DNA of 64,000 nucleotides, taken from contig CAJNDS010002264.1 in the NCBI GenBank assembly GCA_905221605.1, positions 186,001 through 250,000 on the forward strand, written 5' to 3'. This document shows positions 54,940 to 64,000 of this stretch, in pieces. This DNA is from Symbiodinium natans. Lineage: Eukaryota; Sar; Dinophyceae; Suessiales; Symbiodiniaceae. The position numbers and the translations under genes are program-made. Numbering within the stretch: position 1 is the stretch's first letter; the number at the start of each line of letters is the position of its first letter. The notes under the pieces were generated by a model. That model was not told the DNA's origin and made no database searches. It saw only the letters and a list, made by a program, of their open reading frames with translations.

Positions 54940-57900
54940 TCATGAGGCGGCTGCAAGCTGTTCAGAGGGGCGTGTGAACACACAAAAAAACAACGACATC
55001 CAAATCCGCCAAGTGTCACTCTCCCTTCCATACCAGCCCTTTATGTGTCGGGAGATCCAGTCATCCTGCAGGACTGCATATCCGGGCACTGAGTAGGACC
55101 TGCCCTTAGTTGCGGTCACCCACTGACACTCACCCGCGCTCACCTCATGCCACAACAGTATCAAGATGCACTTCAGCCGGAAATGGTGCAGCTGATGGGC
55201 GTTCAGGGTTAAGTTCAACCGGCTCAGCTGTTCCAGAAGATTCTGCGGACCATAGAACCTAGGCTGCGGCTGAGGACGAACCTCCAAACACTGGCAAAGC
55301 AGCCAACAACAAGTAACGCTGTGCAAAGCTCGTTGCGGAGTGGGCACAGAGTTCGCCATCCACGTCTCTCGCCCGCCGCTGCTAGGTTTGTGAAATCCAC
55401 GAAGGTTGTCCAGTCAATGCGCCCGGCGCCTGCAGCTCGTAAACTTATGTATAGCATCCGGTTGTGCGGTGCATCTGTCTGCATCGCTTGCGACAAGGGG
55501 CATTTTGGCCAAAAGTTGTGGCATTCTGGCAAGCCAGCCATAAGTTCCTACAGGCCCATGTAGTGACTTGAAAGAGACGTGCAGCACATGCCTGTCTATG
55601 ATTTGCCCACGCACGTGCAGCAGTCATGTGGGATCGGTGGCACGAAGATACCATCATTGTCCCCATCGACACTGAGGCTGTGCGCGAGCCCCTGCCCAGC
55701 GCAGCTGCTCAGCTTCCGTGTGGGGGGGACAAGACGCAGAAAGATGCAGAAAGATCGCGCCTCGAAGTTGGCACCGTAGTCCAGGCTAAGCTTGTAGCCA
55801 CCAGTTGGCCCCAGCAGGCAATCCACCAAATCGATGAAGTTGTCCTGCTGACTCCGCATGTTCAAAGAGGCCATGAAGGCCTACACATGCAGCCAGCACG
55901 TCCTCCCCTGGCCGCACCTGAAGACTTGGAGGTAGAGAGTACTCGCGGCTTGCCGAAATTCAGACAAGCTGCCACAACATGAAGGGCCGGATAGCCTCAG
56001 GTACAAGACAGAACTGGACGCGTATGGAGGGCCGATCTCCGCAGCAGTCCATGAGGGTGCAACCCAGCTTGCGATAGAATAGCGCCAGTCTGGCGATGCG
56101 TGGCTCGTGGGCGTCAAACCACCATGCAAGCTCTTCGCATCGATCCTCGACAGTGCACGCAACATCCCCTACCGTAGCTCTCTTCTCTCGGTCGCGGCGT
56201 CCTCTGACAGGGAGACTGGCAGCAAGTGGGTCTGCGTGGCATGCAGAAACTCCGCCTCAACGTCCGGCAAGTCGCCTCATGCTGCACTGAGACTCATCCA
56301 CATGGCTTTTTCTTGCATGCCTGCACAAACATTCCGCACAGATATCTCAGTGCAGGACGAAGTTGGTGACGGATCTGCCACTATTCGTTCAAACACAAAA
56401 ACCCTGCTTGCGCTTCTCTGGTTGAACTGCTCCTCGCCTGGCGGTAGATGTCGCGAGGCAGCGCCACCGACGCCTGTAGTTCACCTGAGCATATTTCAGG
56501 ACCTGAGCTAAGGAAGAAAACAAAACTCCAGCCAAGTCTTGCAAGACAAGGATCTATCAAGACGGCTGGTGATCGTGCGCAAGCGATCAGACAGCTTCGA
56601 GTCCTTCCTGATTCTCATCCGCATGTTGTGCGACGCGAAAGGGATTCCTTGCCGAAAGCGCCCAATCCATTCTGAGCAAGGCTATTGATTGCTGCGTCTA
56701 AGCCAGGGGTCCAAGGTCCAGGTGGTTCACCAGTTCACTCAAGCTGAAGGCGATTGCCAAGCAAGATGTGTTAACATCGACCTGGCTGATTCGACCGCAG
56801 GATAAGGTGGGACAAGCACAAAGCTAAACAAGCACACGCCTTCTGCTGCGCCTCATAGCCTATCGATGTGTTGGCCATAGCCTCCACGCTCACGGGTCAG
56901 AATGGTGCACTGCTTGGACACATGTGGTGCGACCATGTGTAAACCAGCTTAGCAGGTAACGCAGAATGTGGTCTCCGTGTAGCTGCGCACTTGTTGAATC
57001 GTTCCCTCTAACCACGCCTCTCAGATGGGCACGAGAACTTGAATGCAAGGAGTCATGTCCATTTATGGGCAAATGTCCGTGAGGCCAAATGGGCCAGCCA
57101 AATGCCTCAGAAAAGCCCATGATCGCCAACAGATTTCGTAGTCTCTCCTCACGTCACGTCAACTTTGACATCGAACCATGTTCGATGCTACGGCTGTTTC
57201 ACATGCGGGAATGCCGGAATGCCGGCCTCTGGGATCGTGTGCACCAATCGCACCTCCTGCCAGGAACCTTTGCTACATCTGCTTGTACTGAAAAACTCAA
57301 CGGAACCAAAGAGTCAATGGCTAGGCCTGCTAGGCCTGCTAGGCTGTGGCCAAGCAGTTCGGCATCATTTCGGTGCCAGGCAGCCGCAGTGGGTGATGTT
57401 TGGCTGCCCATACAGGCCGAACCTGCAGTCATGCCGAATTGCCGACCTATTCATACCCGGCCCTGGGATCACGTTCTGTCGAAAGGGACCGCAGCTTCAC
57501 GGGGGCAAACGCATCCAGCAGCTCATTGGAGAGCACCTGAATGCGCTCGCAAAGACCACATGCCATTTGCCGCATCTCTTCGCGGGATGCATTGCTGGGA
57601 GTATTGACTAGCTGAATAGCAACACTTTCTCTGGAGATCTGGAACACACATCCCAAAACAAACGGACTGCTTGCTTTCAAGACAAGCTGCCACAGAAGCA
57701 CCAGCCTCTGCCGTGCCTCGATCCCTGGCCTCGCATTCTGGAGCATCCAAGCCTTCTGCGCCTGGCATGTCACAGCATCTGCACAACCGCAATAATATTG
57801 TTCGCAATTCTGCAAAACAAGCTTCCTTGGCAGGCTGTTGATGCTGCCAGGGCAGCCAAGACGGACTTGCAGCTGGCCTTGGAGGTTTCTGTCCTCACAA

Positions 57901-59082
57901 CCTTCCTTGAGGAATGGTTCTTAAAGAATTTGCTTGTAAGCTCGCCGCCGTACTTTGTGCGTCCCCAGCCACCGATCGGAGTCCTCGAGATTGTTGCCTC
58001 TTGCGAAGTGCCGGAGACCTGACATGTGCTGGAAATAACCGGTATCAAAGGAAAGAAGCACGGGCCTCTCCATGATTGTATACCTCAGTGAGGCACAACA
58101 CGACATCGCATGGCACATGATGACTCAGCATTGACAAGCCAGGTGGCTCGAAGGCCGCCGCCCAACGACGCCACACAGAGGGCGCCAGCCCCAGTGCATT
58201 GGTTCGAACGCACTGCTGGGTGTCATAGGCCAGCTGACCGGAACCTGCGTCAAACCGTCCACAGCAGCCGGAGCAACCTATTACATCAATGACTGCTTGA
58301 CGGCCTGCACCCATTTCCACCACGCGGAATGGGGCGCGCTCGTCGAGCTGGACCTGAGGCAGCTCATACTGTGCACGTGTTCTGAGTGTGAGTGCGGACT
58401 CTCAGATTTGCGAGCGCCAGACCCACATGACGAAGAGCAAGCGGCAGAATACTCTTGCAAAGTGCGGCGATAGTGCCATAGGGTAAGTGGTGAAGTGCGC
58501 AAATTGCTGCGTGCCTTGGGTCTCTCCTTGACCGCCTTTACCTCCACCCAACAGCACATGGCCCTTTGAATAATAGCCCCACTCATCTCCATACTGCGCA
58601 TCGGTGTAAAAATCATCCATTTTGTAGAACTGCTCCGTCTCGACCTGTGATGCAAGCACATCTGCCCAACTGTTTGAGGTCGCATTGGCCAAACAGCACA
58701 GCTGATGTGTGAAGGAACCAGCCCAGCAGGCTTGATTGCCCGTCGAGCCATATTTTGCCCCACAGCAGAAGTCGAAGGTAAAGTCTCCTTCCCAGCAGTC
58801 AGCGTTGGGGCAGCACTCCCCAAAGCTGTAGCTTCCATCCCAGCATTCCGGGGTGGTCGATGCATCTCCACGACAACACTTCTCTTTTGTGAAGCCAGCT
58901 TGCCAGCAAACATCAGAGGAGACGTCTCGTAATGCTGCCGTCTCGTCTGCAAGGCTGTCCTGCCACTCCTGAATGCTGGAGACGGACTTTTGCGCCAACA
59001 AGTTTTCCATCGCCACAGCTTGTGCGGAAGCAAATAATACGGGAATCCCTCGATGCCATGGCAAGAGGCTATGCCGTGTCAT
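54940..59082 (-). CDS. MidA/NDUFAF7-like SAM methyltransferase with N-terminal CW...CC repeats
   Basis: The first exon starts at ATG 59082 with a hydrophobic leader. It then has four cysteine repeats of the form CWxGxxTxxxCC ('CWQAGFTKEKCC', 'CWDGSYSFGECC', 'CWEGDFTFDFCC', 'CWAGSFTHQLCC'). After these, 'WGYYSKGHVLLGGGKG' and 'AHFTTYPMALSPHFARVFCR' begin the methyltransferase. Exons continue with 'FRVVEMGA|GSGQLAYDTQQC' (SAM motif I, across an intron ending at 58245) and 'YTIMER|SPALRKRQQSRGLR' (GC-AG intron). 'VLSNELLDAFAPVKLR' starts at 57536, the MidA hallmark. 'HEPRIARLALFYRKLGCTLM' follows at about 56120, 'GGYKLSLDYGANFEA' at about 55800, and 'IDWTTFVDFTNLA' at about 55430. 'RFYGPQNLLEQLSRLNLTLN' lies near 55250-55190. 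Known NDUFAF7 methylates an Arg of complex I in mitochondria; here the Cys-rich leader suggests a secretory or other compartment. Confidence 0.75.
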
Positions 59083-60121
59083 CCGCAGTGCACGCTCTCA
59101 CTTAACAACTGCATCTGAGAGGCCATGCATGTGCTCAACTACCAGCGGGGGGTGCGCCATGTTGCAATGATGTCCGAGAAGCTTACACAGTAGCGAAGTG
59201 GCAGCATGATTTTCGTGCGACGTCTGTTGCCGTATGTTACAGTGGCATCTTCAGCTGCGTTGCTGTCAAGGTTGGCCAGACTCTGCAGAACAACACGAAA
59301 GGCTAGCACGTAGCAAAACTTCTGCCATGAGTACTATTTGTACTACTTACTGGTGTCCTAGACATAGTGCGCTCTCTTTTGACTGCATCTTTCTGAATCT
59401 TTGTGGCTTAGCCAGTGCCGGTCGAACCCCAGCCCAGGAGAAAAAAACTCAAAACACAAATTCGCCTGTAGAAAGTAGCATGCTGGGATGCACAGTGTGC
59501 CATAGTCTGTAGTCATTGCAAACCACGATCAATACCCTCCAAGCCGTTCCAAACCAAAACAGGCACCTCACAGCACATATTGACACTCGGCGGATCATGA
59601 TTAGTAGGTGAGTTGCATCCATGATGCTGAGGAGGTCGTCCTTCCACTGTTGACTCCACCTCTGCAGCCTTGACCACTCAGCTGCTTGTGCAGTCAGCCC
59701 ATGCCGTAGAGTGAGTCTGGCAGGTTGCGGACTCGTCGGGCGTCGACGTCGTGGGCGACCAGACCCCTAGAATGATGCTGTTTGCAGATGGTGCCTCTCT
59801 GGAGGGGGTCTGGAAGAGGGGCAAGATAAGGCAAGTACCAAGGTGGCTGCCCCAAGCTGGCTCGTCCTGCTCGGCTACACGGCTCTGGAATTAGCGGATG
59901 GTGTGGCCATGCGGCCTTGGAGAACCTTGCAAATATGGCAAAGATGATGGTCCGGTTTGCACAGCTGCCCGGTCGTTCTCCAAGAACTGTCATCCAGAGT
60001 TAACTCAAAAAGAAATGGCCAACTGACCCTGTTCTCGCCAGCTCCACATACCGATACAGCAGGTCCGTATGCCGCATCAGCCGCTCCTCTTGCCTTGCAT
60101 ATGACTGCTTGCTCATGAGCA
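59083..60121. other. Gap between two genes
   Basis: No exon is supported. It should hold the 3' untranslated region of the glycosyltransferase-like gene and the 5' end of the methyltransferase gene. Confidence 0.5.
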
Positions 60122-63100
60122 CTAACCACACTCAGGCACGGCAAGATGCTCTGCAAAGCCATTGCTGCCAGGCTGCGTCGTGTAAGAAAAATGTACTGCC
60201 AGACTTCGTCCCAGTGCACAGGCATGGCCACCTGTGCGTTCCGCGTGATTTCCACCAAACTCCTCCTCATCATCACCAGGCCCGTGCACACGAGACCAAT
60301 CCTTGCACCCCACTCCGTCCACAACACCGCGAATACGACATATACCACATGTAAGTTGCAACAACTCATTTTATACGCTTGAAAATGCCTGCCAGACCCA
60401 TCATGATCAAGCAAGGCTCCACTCCAGTCAAATCTGAAGCTTCCAGTGCAAACCTTTGCTGCAGTTCGAATCTCAAAATCTCCACCCGCTGCTCCCAGAA
60501 ATTTTGCCCCCAAAATTGGCTTGCAAGAAATCCGCAAGATGCAAGAATCCAAGAGGCAGGTTGATGCTCCATCGGGCCCCTGAAGCCTGCCAGGTCTGGC
60601 CCAACCAGGGCGACGCATGGACATACTGGTGCTCCCGGAAGCCGGCCCTGGCGACAAACCGTGACAAACCCTCTTCTCTTCGAAAGTTTCGGATCGTCAC
60701 CACTTTCTCGCTCTTTCTCAGATTCTGTCCCTCCTGTCTGAAGATCAGGCCTGTGGAAATCAAGCCAGCCAAAATCGAAGGCGCAGAGGGTCCCATCGCG
60801 CTCTCTGTCCAGGAAACCTAGCACAGAGATTCGCTGTAGGCCCAAATTCAGCATCACCAGAGACGGCCCTGACACATAAAGCATGGCAAAGCAATGCATC
60901 ACTAAGCCACTCTCATGCACCAAGGCCGCGCAGTCCCAGCGCTTGAAGACGCAAGAGCCCATTGGATGTCGCTCAAAGACATACGAGGGGTCCAGGTTGA
61001 CATCTGCCACGCCTCAGCTTGACAGCACGCACTACGGCTACATCCAGCTCCTGTCTCTCATCAAAGGCAAGCTTCGTACCCAAGCGCTTCGGGAATCTTG
61101 CATGAGTTCCGTCCCGGCGTGCTCCGGCTCAAAACCACGGTGTGCCCCGTGCTCCTGGTGAACGGCAGACAGGATGGCATGGTTCACCACCTTTGCGAGA
61201 CAGCACATCCCCTGCTAAGGGACACGTGTGTGGGTTGGGGGACGAATGCCCATCGCACTAGATAATTGAGAAAGCTTGAAACCACATAGCGTGATTACAA
61301 CTAATTTAACATCAGGCTGCAACACGCTGCTTGTTTGGGTTGGATGACTCCAGAGGTCAAGCATGAAACGCACCGCCCTATCAGGACACCACAAAGGGTC
61401 GCTCCCTCTCGCACTGTGCAGGCCCACGGCTCGTATCTGAAATGCAGTACAGCTACATTGGCGGACACAAACATGCAGCGGCGCCGCAGCTTCTCGCGCA
61501 CCATCTCAGCCAGAGCATGCCTTGCCAGAAACACAATATCATCATCAACCTGGCAGGGCTGAGAAGTGCAGTCGTCATTGCTCCCAAAAACGATTTGACA
61601 AGATAAGACCGACATACCTGCCTTCAGGTACACTGTGTTTGTCTCGTTCAAGGATCTATACAGTGCAGGGATGCGCCGGGACAGGGAATCTCGAGAATCT
61701 CGAGAATCTCGGCGCCCCTCTGCCCAAGTAGCTTCTGTGTAGTCACGAATCTCAATGAGACCGTCGCGACCTGAACTCTGAGCGTCGCGATTGTAGATGC
61801 CGTAGATGCCTTGCATTTCTCCAACCAACGTCAATGCCAGAGAATCGGGTCCTCGGTAAGGTCTCCAATGAGCACTGATTGCTCACTGGATGCTGCTTCG
61901 CTGTGCCTGGCTGCAGACATGAAGCGGATGAGCGCAAAGATGATGCGGTCAAGAATTCCGCCGTGGGCTCTCATGTCGCGGCGTAGATACGGCAGCAAAG
62001 CGCGCATACGGGAGCCGCGTCCTGTGAAGACCACTGCCACGACCCTGATGCCAACCAAGTCTTCGTAAGCATCCGCATAATCAGGGCACGAGGGTGTTAA
62101 GGGATCTTCGGGCAACTTCTCAAGGGTATCAGCATCATTGGCATCTTGCGCACATGCCAGGTCGGGCGAAGATGTCTGTGGCCTCGAGGGCGACTCACTG
62201 CGCGTGTCCTCTTGAACATCGAATCGGCAAACTGTAACTTCCTATCGGGGTTTGAACAGCTGACACGGGTCTGACCTGCATGACATCAATTTCGGATTGT
62301 CAGCACCAACACTTTGGTTGAAAGCTAAGACATTGGATCAACAGCTTCTGAGACAGGCTAAGCCCCGATTGGCACAGACCTCACTGCAAGTCCTGCTTGT
62401 GCCAAGAGAGCCCCAACGCCATTTCCCACTGCAAGGCCTCTGCAAACTCTCAGGCAATCTGGGAAATATCCTGGGCAATATGCTGGGCACCCACCAGGTA
62501 GCACGGCAAGCTACTTCGCCTCTTCCCGCGTCCAAGATGTGAAGGCATTGCACACGAAGCTCCCCACACAGACTGACCTGCAAGTTGGGCACGACGGCCA
62601 TCTGCTCTCTTGTGGCCTTCTGCGCCATGCCGCTGTTGCCAGTGCTTGAAGTCTGGCTTAGAGACATCCAACCTGCAATCGTGGTCATATGTGGTCATGA
62701 TCCAGTCAGCATTGAATCCATGGATTATTGCACGACGGATGCGTCCAGCTGAAGTCGTAACTCCTTTTCAGATTTCCTGCCTGCGATTTGCTTTCCTCCA
62801 GAAACTAACACATTCCTTCTTCAGTACCTTCAGCGGGGAAGGTTGAGAAAACGATAAGGCGAGGTCATGCCACAGGCCTCCAATTCTAGCCTCAGCTGCC
62901 GTCCCAGCTGAACTTAAGTCTCCCTACCTACTTGCTCCCGCTTGCTTCACAGCCACTCATTTGCAAGGAGTTCGCATGCCTCCTGAATCGCTCCGCTTGA
63001 GTTCTGTCGAAAATGAACAGCGACCTTTGCAACCAAGGCAACCAAGGCAACCAAGGCAACCCAGGCAGGCGTCGCTCACATGAAATGGTTTTGACACACG

Positions 63101-63487
63101 GGCAGATGTGCTGAACGGCTGAACGTTTCTCCGAGGCACCAAAACGAAGAGTTGACAAGTCGTGCAGGCGTCCAGTTGCTCAGAGTCCGCGGTGCACACC
63201 TGCAATCCGTCGCACAACGGATGGCCTCTCCGGCCTCTCGGCCTCTCCGGCTCTTTATGCCGCAAAAGACCCTCGCAGATTTGGCCTTGACCACAGCAAG
63301 GGCCTCGAAGACCAAACAAAAGACTAAACTTGTTTAAGTTCGTCGGCATTTCGTCGGCTACATGCGCAATCAAGTTCGCCGAGCTCCACAAACTCACAGC
63401 AAGACTGCATCGCCCCTTTTGTCTGGTGTCTCCAGGTGCGCATGCGCAGTGGCAAGGTGCCAGCAGCAAAGCTGCTAGGAAGGCCAT
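60122..63487 (-). CDS. Glycosyltransferase-like protein (GT-A type DxD motif), multi-exon
   Basis: Exons follow a consistent order. About 62250-61920 gives 'GIRVVAVVFTGRGSRMRALL' and 'HGGILDRIIFALIR'. About 61830-61640 gives 'GIYGIYNRDAQSSGRDG' and 'LYRSLNETNTVYLK'. From 61549, across a GC-AG intron, comes 'VDDDIVFLARHALAEM', then 'RCMFVSANVAVLHFRYEPW'. About 61010-60880 gives 'DPSYVFERHPMGSC' and 'RWDCAALVHESGLVMH'. About 60820-60750 gives 'GTLCAFDFGWLDFHR'. About 60584-60530 gives 'GARWSINLPLGFLHL'. About 60280-60122 gives 'GDDEEEFGG' and 'LAVHFSYTTQ', with the stop at 60122-60124. LKVDDDIVF fits a metal-binding DxD of nucleotide-sugar transferases. I infer glycan modification in the secretory path; sugar and acceptor are unknown. 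The 5' end is uncertain. A candidate first exon at 63487 encodes MAFLAALLLAPCHCACA, a signal peptide. Confidence 0.6.
63031..63062. repeat. 9-bp minisatellite (AACCAAGGC)n
   Basis: Between three and four head-to-tail units near the 5' part of the glycosyltransferase-like gene. Confidence 0.9.
63440..63487 (-). CDS. Candidate first exon with signal peptide
   Basis: An ATG at 63487, directly after an AG that could serve as a spliced-leader acceptor, encodes MAFLAALLLAPCHCACAPGD, a classic secretory signal. I take it as the probable N-terminus of the glycosyltransferase-like protein, but the joining exons between 63440 and 62250 were not fixed. It could be a separate small secreted protein. Confidence 0.45.
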
Positions 63488-64000
63488 CTGACATCAGCAG
63501 AAGCCTGCAGTCAAATCCCAAAGTCGAGAGCTCCACAACAGAGATGAGATGCAAAACTCCAGCCTGCCAGCGCAGACCCCAAACAGTGAAAGACCGCGAA
63601 AAACACGAAAGAGATCGAAAGAGCACTCCGATGATCCAGGACCACATCTCAAGACACCAAGAGCACGGACGCTCAAAGCGACAGGATAGCATGTGGCGAG
63701 GTCAGACGTCCGAAAGCGATGCTAGTTTCGAGGACGGCGAGAGTGGCGCGCTTGTCGTCCAAAATGCAGCAGGCAGGCTTCGAGAAAATGCGCGCCGCGT
63801 GGCACCCCCCTGTACATTGGACTCTCAGTGTTGAGACGTTTGGGGAACATTGGGGAACAAGTCTAAAACTGAAAGTCGCAGTGTCGTGCATTACATCACC
63901 ATCTGCCTGAGAAGTATCAGTCCAATGCGCTTCTGCCCGAGGTTTCTGAATGAGACCCCCGGCACAAGTTGGCACCTTGGGTGTGAGCGGGAAAAGCGTG
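63488..64000. other. Right end of the window, unassigned
   Basis: Open stretches occur on the minus strand (for example 'RATLAVLETSIAFGRL' near 63740) but none is convincing. Confidence 0.3.

Noticed and set aside
59694-59993. Minus-strand open frame downstream of the glycosyltransferase-like gene
   Set aside because: No motif is present. It follows the stop at 60122 and is probably untranslated.

Overview
The window looks like nuclear DNA of a dinoflagellate, most likely of the Symbiodiniaceae type. Real coding stretches are short exons scattered over long tracts, and the recognisable ones all lie on the minus strand. Introns that can be placed by reading frame use GC, GA or GT at the 5' side and AG (usually followed by G) at the 3' side. 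Proteins are rich in Ala, Arg, Trp and Cys, and short 9-12 bp minisatellites and homopolymer runs are common. There is no prokaryotic operon, rRNA, tRNA or CRISPR array that I can support. Gene models were built by reading conserved protein motifs across splice sites by eye. Three are closed in frame from ATG to stop or nearly so (OSCA channel, peroxiredoxin, PhyH oxygenase). The others are partial or approximate.

Layout from left to right, all on the minus strand. 1-6593: a gene for a long helical repeat protein that runs off the left edge. 6792-9500: exons of an EF-hand-like protein, with a 720-bp TIR element in an intron (7359-8078). 9924-12462: an OSCA/CSC1-type cation channel in three exons. 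13062-15068: a complete seven-exon PrxQ/BCP-type peroxiredoxin whose catalytic cysteine codon is TGA, a probable selenoprotein. 15.5-20 kb: unassigned exons. 20.9-24.7 kb: a PP2C phosphatase. 26.2-27.0 kb: a small acylated CxxC protein. 27.9-29.8 kb: an Sfp-type 4'-phosphopantetheinyl transferase. 31323-31891: a second TIR element. 33139-34932: a GH13 glucan-active enzyme without introns. 35368-39.1 kb: TFIID subunit TAF1. 39.6-41.7 kb: a protein with two cyclic-nucleotide-binding domains. 44.5-46 kb and 47.8-50.4 kb: unassigned membrane proteins. 51000-52124: a PhyH-type 2-oxoglutarate oxygenase without introns. 53-53.9 kb: an unassigned protein. 54.9-59.1 kb: a MidA/NDUFAF7-like methyltransferase carrying an N-terminal array of CW...CC repeats. 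60.1-63.5 kb: a glycosyltransferase-like protein.

The genes do not form one pathway. They include signalling (EF-hand, OSCA, PP2C, cyclic nucleotide), redox defence, glycan metabolism and modification, cofactor transfer and transcription. Co-orientation of about 15 genes over 64 kb fits the tandem unidirectional gene arrangement known in dinoflagellates. The most interesting item is the Sec-peroxiredoxin. The two TIR elements with 3-bp target duplications and the cysteine-repeat/methyltransferase fusion come next.
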